This document shows, piece by piece, positions 23,470 to 31,664 of a stretch of 36,262 nucleotides of DNA. Source of the stretch: an uncultured Sphingomonas sp. (GTDB lineage: Bacteria; Pseudomonadota; Alphaproteobacteria; Sphingomonadales; Sphingomonadaceae); contig CAJYLQ010000029.1 in the NCBI GenBank assembly GCA_913775975.1, positions 1 to 36,262 on the forward strand. Direction: 5' to 3'. Made by a program: the position numbers and the translations under genes. The notes below the pieces were generated by a model that saw nothing but the letters and a program-made list of their open reading frames with translations, made no database searches and was not told where the DNA came from. The number at the start of each line of letters is the position of its first letter. The stretch's first letter is position 1.

Positions 23470-24522
23470 ATGGCGACGGTGTGGACCCTTCCCGATTTCG
23501 ACGACCATGAGGGCGTCCATCTGTTCACCGACCCGGACACGGGCCTGCGCGCGGTGATCGCTATCCATTCGACGAAGCTGGGCCCGGCGGCCGGCGGCGT
23601 CCGCTTCTGGCATTATGCGACGGACGATCTGGCGCTGACCGACGCCTTGCGCCTGTCGCGCGGCATGAGCTTCAAGAACGCGATGGCCGGGCTGGAACTG
23701 GGCGGCGGCAAGGGCGTGGTGCTGGCCGACTCGCCGGGTGCGGTCATCACCACCGCGCAGCTGGAGGCGTTCGGCCGCGCGGTCGAATCGCTCGGTGGCC
23801 GCTATGTCACCGCCGAGGATGTCGGCATGTCCGAGGCGCGGATGAAGGTGATCGCGGGCCAGACGCGCTACGTCTCAGGCCTGCCGGTCGAAAGTGGTGC
23901 GGCCGGCGGCGATCCGGGGCCGTACACCGCGCACGGCGTGTGGCTGGGCGTGAAGGCGGCGGCGGCGCGCGGGCTGGGCGCGACGGACATGAAGGGCGTG
24001 CGCGTCGCGAGCCAGGGTGTCGGCTCAGTCGGCGGCGGCCTTGCCCGGCTGCTGGCGAAGGACGGGGCGATCCTGACGATCGCCGATGTCGATGCCGCGC
24101 GGGCGCAGGCGCTGGCGGCGGAACTGGGCGCAACGGCGGTCGATGCCGATGCGATCCTGTCGCAGGACGTCGACCTGTTCAGCCCCAATGCGCTGGGCGC
24201 GATCCTGCATGCCGACTCGATCCCGCAGATCAAGGCGAGGGTCGTCGCGGGCGGCGCCAACAACCAGTTGGCGACGCGCGCCGATTACGACCGGCTGCAC
24301 GAGCGCGGCATCCTCTACGCGCCCGACTATGTCATCAACGCGGGCGGCATCATCAATGTCGGGCTGGAATATCTGGGCCATGGCGACGAGGCGGAGGTGA
24401 TGGCGCGGATCGCGCATATCCCCGACCGGCTGAACCAGGTGTGGGACGAAAGCGCCGAAACCGGCCGCCCCGCCGCCGAGGTGGCGGACACGATCGCCCG
24501 CCGGTTGATCGGCCGGGCCTGA
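23470..24522 (+). CDS. Leucine dehydrogenase-like Glu/Leu/Phe/Val dehydrogenase
   Basis: A 350-residue NAD-dependent amino-acid dehydrogenase that interconverts branched-chain amino acids and 2-oxo acids with ammonia. The substrate domain carries GPAAGGVRFW and MSFKNAMAGLELGGGKGVV (with the substrate-binding and catalytic lysines), TAEDVGMSEARM and the PYTAHGVWLG helix. The Rossmann domain has VASQGVGSVGGGLARLL and an acidic strand end (TIADVDA), which favours NAD. GGANNQLATRADYDRLHERG is typical of leucine/phenylalanine dehydrogenases. ATG 23470 lies five bases from GGAGG; ATG 23467 is in the same frame. Leu versus Phe or Val specificity is not certain. A strong hairpin follows. Confidence 0.93.
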   Translation: MATVWTLPDFDDHEGVHLFTDPDTGLRAVIAIHSTKLGPAAGGVRFWHYATDDLALTDALRLSRGMSFKNAMAGLELGGGKGVVLADSPGAVITTAQLEAFGRAVESLGGRYVTAEDVGMSEARMKVIAGQTRYVSGLPVESGAAGGDPGPYTAHGVWLGVKAAAARGLGATDMKGVRVASQGVGSVGGGLARLLAKDGAILTIADVDAARAQALAAELGATAVDADAILSQDVDLFSPNALGAILHADSIPQIKARVVAGGANNQLATRADYDRLHERGILYAPDYVINAGGIINVGLEYLGHGDEAEVMARIAHIPDRLNQVWDESAETGRPAAEVADTIARRLIGRA

Positions 24523-24531
24523 CCGGAAAAA

Positions 24532-24565
24532 CGGCTCGGCGGACGCGGGTGCGTCTGCCGAGCCG
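24532..24565. terminator. Hairpin downstream of the dehydrogenase gene
   Basis: A 15-bp stem CGGCTCGGCGGACGC (24532-24546) / GCGTCTGCCGAGCCG (24551-24565) with one G-T pair and a GGGT loop, ten bases after the stop. An A5 run precedes it, so the T-tract exists only on the minus strand. It still probably ends the plus-strand transcript. Confidence 0.65.
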
Positions 24566-24659
24566 AATCGGGATTGATGCGCGGGCGTTCCGGTACGAAA
24601 CGATCCTGTGACGACAACGTTCTTGCTGCGCTGCGGTACGGGGTGGCATGAGGAGCGTG

Positions 24660-25010
24660 ATGAACGACATGAGTTCCACCATCGAGAGCCCGCGCGCCGG
24701 TCCTCCCCCCTCTCCGGCGGTGATATTCGAGGCGATCGTGAAGCAGCAGGCGGTCGCCGCGACCTATAATCGCGGCGAGGTGACGCTGGCGCCGCACGCC
24801 ATCTACACGCGCCACGACGAGATCTACGTCGATGCAACGACGCTGGATCGCGATGGCCGCCCGCCCAAGGAAGAGAAGATGGGCGCGTTCAAGCTGTCGG
24901 GTCTCGGCGGCCTGCGGATCACGCCGCGCCGCTTCGCGGTCAGCACGCTGTGGAACCCGGCCGAAAAACGCTATGAAGGCACGATGTTGATGGCGGTGGA
25001 GACCGCCTGA
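24660..25010 (+). CDS. Small WYL-like domain protein, unknown function
   Basis: A 116-residue soluble protein. The core (AVAATYNRGEVTLAPHAIYT, HDEIYVDATTLDRDGRPPKE and MGAFKLSGLGGLRITPRRFA) resembles the ligand-sensing WYL fold (strand, Arg/Lys-rich turn, LSGL helix), but without a helix-turn-helix. This resemblance is by pattern only. ATG 24660 is preceded four bases upstream by AGGAG; ATG 24648 and 24669 are alternatives. It stands alone between the dehydrogenase terminator and the AI-2E-family gene 52 bases later. Confidence 0.75.
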   Translation: MNDMSSTIESPRAGPPPSPAVIFEAIVKQQAVAATYNRGEVTLAPHAIYTRHDEIYVDATTLDRDGRPPKEEKMGAFKLSGLGGLRITPRRFAVSTLWNPAEKRYEGTMLMAVETA

Positions 25011-25062
25011 CGCGCATGTGACAAGCGTTGCTGGCGACGCGTGTCGCCTCTACGCTGGCCGG

Positions 25063-26292
25063 ATGGCCGATCCCGAATCCTCCCCGCCCGCACTGCACTC
25101 CATGCGGGGCGACAATGTGTTCGGCGTGCCCGCGGGCGTCGGGGCCGAGGATGCGGTGCGTATCGCGCTGCGGCGCGACCGGCTGCTCGCCGCGCTGACG
25201 CTGACGGCCGGCGTGGGGCTGGCGGTCGCCTTGCCCTTCGCGTTGAAGGAGGGGGCGGAGTTCTTCCTGCCGCTGACCGCCGCGCTGGTCATCGCCGTCG
25301 CGATGGTGCCGATCCTCGAATGGATGGAGCGTCGGCGCGTGCCGTCCGCGCTGGCGGCGCTGTTCTGCCTGCTGTTCTTCCTGATCCTGGCCAATATCGC
25401 GCTGGCGGCGATCATCGTGCCGGCGACCGACTTCTTCCGATTGCTGCCGACGCGGCTGGGGCGGATACAGGACAATCTGGCGCCGCTGCTGGACCTGTAT
25501 TCCAGCCTCGAGACCTATGTGAACAAGACGCTGCGGCAGATCGCCTCGACGCCGATCCGCCAGCCGCGCACCGCCGCCGTCGCGGCACCGGGATCGATCC
25601 TGGAGCTGGCCGCGACATCCGCGCCGGCGGTGATCGTGCAGCTGCTGTTCGGTATCCTCATCATCTTCTTCTTTCTGTCCGGCTGGACGCGGATGCGGCA
25701 GCGCACCATCACCGGCCGCACCAGCTTCGACGGGGCGATGGCGACCGCGCGCGTGATCCAGGACGTGGTGGACGACGTGTCCGCCTATCTGGGCACGATC
25801 ACGATCATCAACCTGACGCTGGGCATCGTGACGGGCACGGCGCTGTGGGCGATCGGCATGCCCTATCCGGCGATGTGGGGCGGTATCGTCGCGCTGTTGA
25901 ACTACATCCCCTATTTCGGGCCGGTAATCGGGGCGTTCCTGCTGGGGCTGGGCGGCCTGATGACGTTTTCGGACATCTGGATGGCGCTGCTGCCCGCCGC
26001 GCTGATGTACGGGCTGCATCTGGTCGAGGCGAACGCGATCACGCCGCTGATCGTCGGGCACCGGCTGACGATCAGCCCGCTTTTGATCCTCGTCTCGCTC
26101 AGCTTCTGGGGCTGGGTGTGGGGGACGCTGGGCGCGCTGCTGGCGGTGCCGCTGCTCATCATCATCCAGACCGTGCTGGGCGCGGCGGGCAAGCCGGATA
26201 TCGCGGGCTTCCTGTTCGAACACGGCACGCTGGTGCATCAGGAAAAGGAGCGCCGCGCCGGCCGGGGGGAGGGCGATGCGGAAAAATCGTGA
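25063..26292 (+). CDS. AI-2E/PerM-family transporter
   Basis: A 409-residue integral membrane protein of the AI-2E exporter/PerM family; members are reported as autoinducer-2 exporters or Na+/H+ antiporters, so the substrate is open. Hydrophobic helices are seen around ALTLTAGVGLAVALPFAL, FFLPLTAALVIAVAMVPILE, LAALFCLLFFLILANIALAA, VQLLFGILIIFFFLSGW, and the C-terminal block with the family signature (MWGGIVALLNYIPYFGPVIG) and PLIVGHRLTISPLLILVSLS. The soluble region at about residues 125-180 is typical. ATG 25063 is preferred to an upstream GTG 25018 because the latter overlaps non-conserved sequence. Its tail is charged (KERRAGRGEGDAEKS). Confidence 0.92.
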   Translation: MADPESSPPALHSMRGDNVFGVPAGVGAEDAVRIALRRDRLLAALTLTAGVGLAVALPFALKEGAEFFLPLTAALVIAVAMVPILEWMERRRVPSALAALFCLLFFLILANIALAAIIVPATDFFRLLPTRLGRIQDNLAPLLDLYSSLETYVNKTLRQIASTPIRQPRTAAVAAPGSILELAATSAPAVIVQLLFGILIIFFFLSGWTRMRQRTITGRTSFDGAMATARVIQDVVDDVSAYLGTITIINLTLGIVTGTALWAIGMPYPAMWGGIVALLNYIPYFGPVIGAFLLGLGGLMTFSDIWMALLPAALMYGLHLVEANAITPLIVGHRLTISPLLILVSLSFWGWVWGTLGALLAVPLLIIIQTVLGAAGKPDIAGFLFEHGTLVHQEKERRAGRGEGDAEKS

Positions 26293-26300
26293 CGGGGTCG

Positions 26301-26329
26301 TTGACAGGCACCGGCCCCTCGCCTAGTTG
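26301..26329 (+). promoter_or_regulatory. tRNA-Asp promoter
   Basis: Consensus TTGACA (26301-26306), a 17-bp spacer and TAGTTG (26324-26329), with a start predicted about 10 bases before the first tRNA-Asp. Confidence 0.55.
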
Positions 26330-26346
26330 GCCGGCCTCGCTTCCAA

Positions 26347-26423
<77 letters not shown>

Positions 26424-26491
26424 TTCCCTTCCGGGGGGATCGGGTGTAGCGAGACATTCTATTCGAAGCGGATGTGCATCCACGCTTTCGG

Positions 26492-26568
<77 letters not shown>

Positions 26569-26597
26569 TCCGGATCAATCCCCACCAGCATCGGCTC

Positions 26598-26819
26598 TTA
26601 TCGCCAACGCCCCGTCTCCATCCAAGACAGGAGCGGTCGCATCGGCATAATCCACACGATCCCGGTGACGAGGTAGAATCCCAGCTGCAGCGCCCAGTGC
26701 CAGCCGCCGACGATCGGCGACAGGCTGGCGATCGCGACCACCCACAGCAGGATCAGCAAGAGGATCGCGAGCGCCCCCACGGGCTTTCGCCAGCTCGGCT
26801 GGCCGTCATTGTCCATCAT
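26598..26819 (-). CDS. DUF2842 small membrane protein
   Basis: A 73-residue protein with two membrane helices (VGALAILLLILLWVVAIASL and ALQLGFYLVTGIVWIMPMRP) and the C-terminal WMETGRWR, matching the DUF2842 pattern found in alphaproteobacteria. Function unknown. Two adjacent ATGs (26819, 26816) are possible. It overlaps the end of the 5-formyl-THF cyclo-ligase gene by 14 bases, so it is translated from the same message. Confidence 0.85.
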   Translation of the reverse strand: MMDNDGQPSWRKPVGALAILLLILLWVVAIASLSPIVGGWHWALQLGFYLVTGIVWIMPMRPLLSWMETGRWR

Positions 26820-27375
26820 GGCAGGTGATCCATTCGAGTTCGGTGGCGATCGCGTGCAGCGGCACGTCCCACGGATCGGGAGATAGCGCCGGCAGCTGCT
26901 GGACACTCCACGCGACGCCCACGCGCCACGCGCCGGGATATTGCGCGAAGGCGCGGTCGTAATGGCCGGCGCCCTGGCCCAGCCGGTTGCCGCGCCGGTC
27001 GAAGCCGACCAGCGGCGTCAGGATGATGTCGGGCGCGACTTCGGGCGCATCGGCGGGCGGCTGCATCAGGCCGAACGGCCCGGCGACGAGCGGCCCGTCC
27101 CATGCGAGGAAGCGCAACGGCGTTGGCCGGTCGACGACATGGGGCAGGGCGATCCGGCAACCCGCCGCACGCGCCGCATCGACTAGCGCAGCGGGATCGG
27201 CCTCTCCGCCCACCGGACGATAGGCCGCGACGGTCAGCCCCGGCGTCAGGCGCGCGAGGAAGTCCGGCGCAGGCAGGGGCAGGGCGGCGCCCTCCACAGC
27301 GGTCCGCGCCGCGAACGCATCGCGCACGGCCCGCATACGGGCGCGAAGGGCGGGCTTCTCTTCCATGATCGTCAT
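26806..27375 (-). CDS. 5-formyltetrahydrofolate cyclo-ligase
   Basis: A 189-residue ATP-dependent enzyme that converts 5-formyl-THF to 5,10-methenyl-THF (YgfA/FthC family), returning a stored folate to the one-carbon pool. Motifs are KPALRARMRAVRD at the N-terminus, AYRPVGGEADP, FGLMQPP and the signature PLVGFDRRGNRLGQGAGHYDR with the nucleotide/Mg-binding loop. The start is ATG 27375 (or 27366). It lies just downstream of 6S RNA on the same strand, the arrangement also found in E. coli (zapA-ssrS-ygfA). Confidence 0.95.
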   Translation of the reverse strand: MTIMEEKPALRARMRAVRDAFAARTAVEGAALPLPAPDFLARLTPGLTVAAYRPVGGEADPAALVDAARAAGCRIALPHVVDRPTPLRFLAWDGPLVAGPFGLMQPPADAPEVAPDIILTPLVGFDRRGNRLGQGAGHYDRAFAQYPGAWRVGVAWSVQQLPALSPDPWDVPLHAIATELEWITCHDGQ

Positions 27376-27410
27376 CCACGAAGCCGCAAGAGGGTGTGGA
27401 GCATGAAGCG

Positions 27411-27571
27411 GGTGGCGGGACCGCCATGGCCGTTGGCCGATGTATCCACTGACGCCCAGTACGTCAGGTGGGGACCATATACGTCAGACCAGGATCTGCG
27501 CAGGGACAGCCCCCATGGATGATGAATAGCCTCAGGGATAAAATAGCTCGTACCGGGCAGAACCCGCCACC
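27411..27571 (-). ncRNA. ssrS: 6S RNA
   Basis: A non-coding 203-base gap between zapA and the cyclo-ligase gene, the conserved place for 6S RNA. Read on the minus strand it has a perfect closing stem, GGTGGCGGG (27563-27571) with CCCGCCACC (27411-27419), a long open middle, and 5'-side elements CCCTGAGG...TTC and GGGGGCTGTCCCTG that resemble the conserved 6S CTGAG...GGGCCAGTCCCCTGAG segment. A CTGACG/CGTCAG hairpin and a GGCC-AAC-GGCC hairpin lie on the 3' side. 6S RNA binds the sigma-70 holoenzyme as a promoter mimic. The ends are approximate; the transcript could start nearer 27545. Confidence 0.75.
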
Positions 27572-27578
27572 GGTTGAT

Positions 27579-27884
27579 CTAGGGCGCCGGATCGGCCTGC
27601 TCAAGGGCCTCGGCAAGCTTTTCCAGCCGGTCGGCGAGGCGATCGAGCGCCGCCTCTCCGATCGCGGCGCCGACCGGCGGGCGCGACTCGGCCTCTTCCA
27701 GCGCATCCGCCAGCATCAGGGCGACGAACAGCATCGCGCGTTCCGGCTGGCCGGACGCGGCGCGGTCCGCCGCCGGCCAGCGCGCCTCCAGCATCTGCGC
27801 CAGCATCCGGACGCGCGATTCCTCGCCCGCCCGGCAGGCGACGGTGTGCGGCCGGCCACCGACCTCGAACGTCACGCTGGGCAT
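27579..27884 (-). CDS. zapA: Cell-division protein ZapA
   Basis: A 101-residue Z-ring-associated protein that bundles FtsZ filaments. The N-terminal globular part (VTFEVGGRPHTVACRAGEES, RVRMLAQMLEARWP) and the C-terminal coiled coil (LDRLADRLEKLAEALEQ) match ZapA, as does the MLFVALMLADAL helix. Length is normal. Its ATG overlaps the stop of the upstream coiled-coil gene (ATGA), so the two are translationally coupled. 6S RNA follows. Confidence 0.93.
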   Translation of the reverse strand: MPSVTFEVGGRPHTVACRAGEESRVRMLAQMLEARWPAADRAASGQPERAMLFVALMLADALEEAESRPPVGAAIGEAALDRLADRLEKLAEALEQADPAP

Positions 27885-28066
27885 CAGGCCTCGTCCATCT
27901 GCACGACGACCGCGTCGAGCGCGGCGACTGCCTCGGCCATGCGTTCGCGCAGCAGGGCGTGGCGAGCGGCGAGCCGCCGGGCGCTGGCGGCGCGCGCATC
28001 GGCGGCACGCTCGATCCGGGCCACGGCGCGCTCAATCCGGTCCACCGCGGGGGGAGTTTCTGTCAT
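27884..28066 (-). CDS. Small coiled-coil protein upstream of zapA (ZauP-like candidate)
   Basis: A 60-residue, fully helical protein (RIERAVARIERAADARAASA, ARHALLRERMAEAVAALDAV) with no Cys or membrane segment. Its position, coupled by an ATGA overlap to zapA, is that of ZauP, the ZapA partner described in Caulobacter, and of the DUF4164/TIGR02449-type coiled coils found before zapA elsewhere. I assign it as a ZapA-partner candidate by position and coiled-coil character only. The ATG at 28066 was chosen; a longer frame upstream is Arg/Cys/Gly-rich shadow. It diverges from gap. Confidence 0.75.
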   Translation of the reverse strand: MTETPPAVDRIERAVARIERAADARAASARRLAARHALLRERMAEAVAALDAVVVQMDEA

Positions 28067-28115
28067 CCGACGGGGATAGGCACCGCACCTTCGCGCGGCA
28101 AGCATTTCCCCGTGG

Positions 28116-28136
28116 TTGACAGACGGGCATCTGCCC
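28116..28136 (+). promoter_or_regulatory. Possible -35 element and small palindrome before gap
   Basis: A consensus TTGACA (28116-28121) lies 80 bases before gap, followed at once by the palindrome GGGCA-TC-TGCCC (28125-28136), placed where an operator would block polymerase. No good -10 is seen at 17 bases. Confidence 0.3.
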
Positions 28137-28200
28137 CCGCAAGAGCCGCCGCAACCCGGCCCCGCCCGCAACGGGCGCGCCAATCACGGGAGAGCCAGCG

Positions 28201-29211
28201 ATGACGGTTAAGGTTGCAATCAACGGTTTCGGGCGGATCGGCCGACTGGTGGCGCGCGCGATGCTGGAACGCGGCGGCGACGCGCTGGAACTGGTCGCGA
28301 TCAACGACCTGGCGGATGCGAAGTCGAATGCGTGGCTGTTCAGCCGCGACAGCGTGCACGGCCGCTGGCCGGGCACGGTGACGGCGGAGGGCAACGACCT
28401 GGTCGTCGACGGCAAGCGCATCCGCGTGACCGCGGAGCGTGATCCCGCCAACCTGCCGCACAAGGAACTGGGCGTCGATCTGGTATTGGAATGCACGGGC
28501 TTCTTCACCGACCGCGCGTCGTGCCAGAAGCATCTGGATGCGGGCGCAAAGAAGGTGCTGATCTCCGCCCCCGGCAAGAATGTCGACCTGACCGTCGTGT
28601 ATGGCGTGAACCATGAGAAGCTGGCGGCCGAGCACACGATCGTGTCGAACGCGTCGTGCACCACCAACTGCCTGGCGCCGGTCGCCAAGGTGCTGAACGA
28701 CGCGATCGGGATCGAGCGCGGGCTGATGACCACCGTCCACGCCTATACCAACGACCAGAAGATCCTGGACCAGATCCACCCGGACCTGCGCCGCGCGCGT
28801 GCCGCCGCCATGTCGCTGATCCCGACCACCACGGGCGCCGCCCGCGCGGTGGGCGAGGTGCTGCCCGAGCTGAAGGGCAAGCTGGACGGATCGTCGATCC
28901 GCGTGCCCGTGCCCGATGTCAGCCTGGTCGACCTGACCTTCACCCCCGCGCGCGACGTGACCAAGGACGAGGTGAACGCGATCCTGAAGGCCGCCGCCGA
29001 GAGCGGCCCGCTGAAGGACGTGCTGGTCTATTCGGACGAGCCGCTGGTTTCGATCGACCTGATGCACACGCCCGCCTCCTCGACGGTCGACAGCCTGGAG
29101 ACGGCGGTGATCGACGGCAAGCTGGTGCGCGTCGTCAGCTGGTACGACAATGAATGGGGCTTCTCCAACCGCATGGTCGATACCGCGACCGTGATGGCCG
29201 CGTTCCTGTGA
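28201..29211 (+). CDS. gap: Glyceraldehyde-3-phosphate dehydrogenase
   Basis: A 336-residue type I NAD(P)-dependent GAPDH, interconverting glyceraldehyde-3-phosphate and 1,3-bisphosphoglycerate. The Rossmann start [18 protein letters not shown], the NAD-favouring VAINDL, the catalytic Cys153 in [12 protein letters not shown], the HAYTNDQ segment, and the C-terminal [15 protein letters not shown] are all intact. GGGAG precedes the ATG. It heads the gap-MOSC-pgk group, with aldolase 3 kb further on. Confidence 0.98.
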   Translation: MTVKVAINGFGRIGRLVARAMLERGGDALELVAINDLADAKSNAWLFSRDSVHGRWPGTVTAEGNDLVVDGKRIRVTAERDPANLPHKELGVDLVLECTGFFTDRASCQKHLDAGAKKVLISAPGKNVDLTVVYGVNHEKLAAEHTIVSNASCTTNCLAPVAKVLNDAIGIERGLMTTVHAYTNDQKILDQIHPDLRRARAAAMSLIPTTTGAARAVGEVLPELKGKLDGSSIRVPVPDVSLVDLTFTPARDVTKDEVNAILKAAAESGPLKDVLVYSDEPLVSIDLMHTPASSTVDSLETAVIDGKLVRVVSWYDNEWGFSNRMVDTATVMAAFL

Positions 29212-29216
29212 GGACC

Positions 29217-29250
29217 GGGCCGTCATGCCGGGGCGCCGGGATGACGGCCC
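29217..29250 (+). other. Hairpin between gap and the MOSC gene
   Basis: GGGCCGTCAT (29217-29226) pairs perfectly with ATGACGGCCC (29241-29250); the 14-base interior can pair again (CCGG/CCGG). No T-run follows. It probably acts as a 3' stabiliser or partial terminator that makes gap mRNA more abundant than the downstream genes. Confidence 0.65.
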
Positions 29251-29272
29251 CCTTGCCCCGGGCGAGCGCGGC

Positions 29273-29731
29273 GTGACCGGCCGGCTGGCGGGCATCGCCC
29301 GGCGCGCGGCGCCGAAGGCCGCGATGGAGGTGGTGGACCAGGTGGAAGTCACCCGGTCCGGCGGCATCCACGGCGATCATCGCGGCATCGTGAAGCCCGG
29401 CGGGCGCGGCCGGCGTCAGGTGACGCTGATCGAACGGATCGACTGGGACGCGGCGATGGCCGAGCTGGGGCGGGACGTGCCCTGGCAGGAACGCCGCGCC
29501 AATCTGCTGGTCGAGGGGCTCGACCTGCCGCAGGTGCCGGGAACGGTGCTGCGCATCGGCGCCGACGTGCGCCTGGAAATCACCTGCGAGACGGACCCGT
29601 GCCACCGCATGGAAGCGGTGGCGGCGGGGCTGCACGCCGCGCTGCTGCCCGACTGGCGCGGCGGGGCCTGTTCCCGCGTTCTGGCCGGCGGCACGATCGC
29701 CGTCGGCGACCCCATCATCATCGAGGGCTGA
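29273..29731 (+). CDS. MOSC-domain protein
   Basis: A 152-residue stand-alone MOSC domain, a fold shared with the molybdenum-cofactor sulfurase C-terminus and YiiM-type proteins. [20 protein letters not shown], the GGIHGDHRG turn, [31 protein letters not shown] and the conserved Cys in [11 protein letters not shown] support this. GTG 29273 is preferred because family-like sequence begins there; the ATG at 29225 would add 16 odd residues and lies inside the hairpin at 29217-29250, although TGAGGA precedes it. It ends two bases before pgk. Confidence 0.85.
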   Translation: MTGRLAGIARRAAPKAAMEVVDQVEVTRSGGIHGDHRGIVKPGGRGRRQVTLIERIDWDAAMAELGRDVPWQERRANLLVEGLDLPQVPGTVLRIGADVRLEITCETDPCHRMEAVAAGLHAALLPDWRGGACSRVLAGGTIAVGDPIIIEG

Positions 29732-29732
29732 C

Positions 29733-30920
29733 ATGACCGCCTACAAGACGCTGGACGACATGGGTGACATCCACGGCAAGCGCGTGCTGGTCCGCGAGGA
29801 CCTGAACGTGCCGATGCAGGATGGCGCGGTGAGCGACGATACCCGCCTGCGCGCGACCGTGCCGACCGTCACCGAACTGGCCGATCGCGGCGCGATCGTG
29901 CTGGTGCTGGCGCATTACGGCCGCCCCAAGGGCCAGCCCGATCCAAGCATGTCGCTGGCGATGGTAACGCAGCCCTATGCGCAGGTGCTGGGCCGCCCGG
30001 TGCGCTATATCGACTGGGAAGGCGCGGACGCCGCGATCGCGACGCTGCAGCCCGGCGATATCGCGGTGCTGGAGAATACGCGCTTCTTCGGCGGCGAGGA
30101 GAAGAACGACCCGGCGGTGGTCGATCGTTTCGCCGCGCTGGGCGACCTGTACGTCAACGACGCCTTTTCCGCCGCACACCGCGCCCATGCCTCGACCGAG
30201 GGGCTGGCGCATCGCCTGCCGGCCTTTGCCGGCCGCGCGATGGAGGCGGAACTGGGCGCGCTGGAAAAGGCGCTTGGCCAGCCCGAACATCCCGTCGCGG
30301 CGGTAGTCGGCGGCGCGAAGGTTTCGACCAAGCTCGACGTGCTGAAGCATCTGGTGGCGAAGGTCGATCACCTGATCATCGGCGGCGGCATGGCCAACAC
30401 CTTCCTGGCGGCGCGCGGCGTCGATGTCGGCAAGTCGCTGTGCGAGCACGACCTGAAGGATACGGCGGAGGCGATCCTGGACGCCGCCGACCGCGCGGGC
30501 TGCACCGTGCACCTGCCCTATGACGTGGTGGTCGCGAAGGAATTCCGCGCCGATCCGCCGACGCGCACCGTCAACGTCCACGAGGTCGCGGCGGATGAGA
30601 TGATCCTGGACGTCGGCCCCGCCGCCGTCGAATCGCTGGGCGACGCACTGAAGAACTGTCGGACGCTGGTGTGGAACGGGCCGCTCGGCGCGTTCGAGAT
30701 GACGCCGTTCGACACGGCGACGATCGCGCTGGCGCGGATCGCGGCGGCGCTGACGAAGGACGGCAGCCTCGTGTCGGTCGCGGGTGGCGGCGATACGGTG
30801 GCGGCGCTCAATCACGCCGGTGTCGCGGACGACTTCACCTTCGTCTCGACGGCGGGCGGCGCGTTCCTGGAATGGATGGAGGGGCGCGAACTGCCCGGCG
30901 TGGCGGCGCTGCTGCGCTGA
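29733..30920 (+). CDS. pgk: Phosphoglycerate kinase
   Basis: A 395-residue monomeric kinase that transfers phosphate between 1,3-bisphosphoglycerate and ADP. The N-terminal substrate domain shows [20 protein letters not shown] and [10 protein letters not shown], the basic patch near HYGRPKG and [13 protein letters not shown]. The nucleotide domain shows [17 protein letters not shown] and [11 protein letters not shown] with the final [12 protein letters not shown]. It is complete and of normal length. It starts two bases after the MOSC gene and converges on a thioredoxin-like gene across a shared hairpin. Confidence 0.98.
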   Translation: MTAYKTLDDMGDIHGKRVLVREDLNVPMQDGAVSDDTRLRATVPTVTELADRGAIVLVLAHYGRPKGQPDPSMSLAMVTQPYAQVLGRPVRYIDWEGADAAIATLQPGDIAVLENTRFFGGEEKNDPAVVDRFAALGDLYVNDAFSAAHRAHASTEGLAHRLPAFAGRAMEAELGALEKALGQPEHPVAAVVGGAKVSTKLDVLKHLVAKVDHLIIGGGMANTFLAARGVDVGKSLCEHDLKDTAEAILDAADRAGCTVHLPYDVVVAKEFRADPPTRTVNVHEVAADEMILDVGPAAVESLGDALKNCRTLVWNGPLGAFEMTPFDTATIALARIAAALTKDGSLVSVAGGGDTVAALNHAGVADDFTFVSTAGGAFLEWMEGRELPGVAALLR

Positions 30921-30933
30921 TCCGCCAAGGGGT

Positions 30934-30953
30934 CGGGCGGGCTATCCCGCCCG
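30934..30953. terminator. Bidirectional hairpin between pgk and the thioredoxin-like gene
   Basis: CGGGCGGG (30934-30941) / CCCGCCCG (30946-30953), an 8-bp GC stem with loop CTAT. It spans the end of the convergent minus-strand gene (stop at 30942). No long T-run. Confidence 0.55.
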
Positions 30954-31433
30954 CTCGTTGAGCAACGGAATGATCAGGCGGTTCAGATCGTCCAGCTCCA
31001 GCGCGCCGGACTTGGTGTAGCGGACCTTGCCGGTGCGATCGATGATGTAGTTGGTCGGCACCGCCGCGACGTCGGTCGACAGACCGCGAACGTGGCGCAC
31101 CGCGGGGATCGCCAGCGCGGCGAACAGCGGCTTCAGCCGGGACAGCGGCACCGAATCCTCCGTGGTGATCGCGAACACGCGCAGCCCCTTGTCCGACAGC
31201 CGGCGGTAATAGGCGTCGAGCAGCGGCAGCTCCCTGCGGCACGGAACGCACCAGGTCGCCCAGAAATTCAGGACGATCACCTCTCCCTTCAGGTCGGCGA
31301 GGCGCACCTCCTGGCCGTCGACCAGCGTCAGGGCGGCATCGGGCGCGGGCTGCCCCTCCACCAGCCGGCGCGCCTCGGCGGGAAGCGCGGCCATCGCCGC
31401 CGCCATCGCCAACATGGTCAGTGCCGCCCGCAT
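30942..31433 (-). CDS. TlpA/ResA-like periplasmic thiol-disulfide oxidoreductase
   Basis: A 163-residue secreted thioredoxin-fold protein. It has a Sec signal peptide (about 1-21, ending LPAEA), then EGQPAPDAALTLVDGQEVRL and the redox site WCVPC (residues 61-65) within LNFWATWCVPCRRELPLL, and a cis-Pro-type AVPTNYIIDRTG. The reductant-type WCxPC and TlpA/ResA pattern suggest reduction of exported thiols, for example in cytochrome c maturation, but the partner is not known. AAGGGGG about eight bases upstream supports the ATG at 31433. It runs opposite to pgk. Confidence 0.92.
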   Translation of the reverse strand: MRAALTMLAMAAAMAALPAEARRLVEGQPAPDAALTLVDGQEVRLADLKGEVIVLNFWATWCVPCRRELPLLDAYYRRLSDKGLRVFAITTEDSVPLSRLKPLFAALAIPAVRHVRGLSTDVAAVPTNYIIDRTGKVRYTKSGALELDDLNRLIIPLLNERAG

Positions 31434-31607
31434 CCGTCCGCCCCCTTGTCCCCTGTCGATCAGCGTGGCGGGGTGGTGCGCCGGGGTCAACGGGGCGCAT
31501 TCGGTGGCGGCGTACGCGCCGGCCCCGCGCCGCTTACGATGGTGGGCTTTTCCTCGACCTGCCAAGCGATTGACGGAAGCGCGCGCCGCGCGCCGCACCG
31601 GCGGGAC

Positions 31608-31636
31608 TTGAGCGCGACGCCGGACACTGCTAGATG
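31608..31636 (+). promoter_or_regulatory. Probable promoter of the toxin-antitoxin pair
   Basis: TTGAGC (31608-31613), exactly 17 bp, then TAGATG (31631-31636). The -10 abuts the palindrome at 31636, as expected for an autorepressed module. Confidence 0.45.
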
Positions 31637-31651
31637 TTTAACACGTTAAAC
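31636..31651 (+). promoter_or_regulatory. Palindromic operator of the toxin-antitoxin pair
   Basis: GTTTAAC-AC-GTTAAAC, a perfect 7-2-7 inverted repeat, 13 bases before the antitoxin start, AT-rich against a GC-rich background. Such sites are bound by ribbon-helix-helix antitoxins to repress their own operon; its last base adjoins the ribosome-binding GAAGG. Confidence 0.8.
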
Positions 31652-31664
31652 GAAGGTGTGTGGG

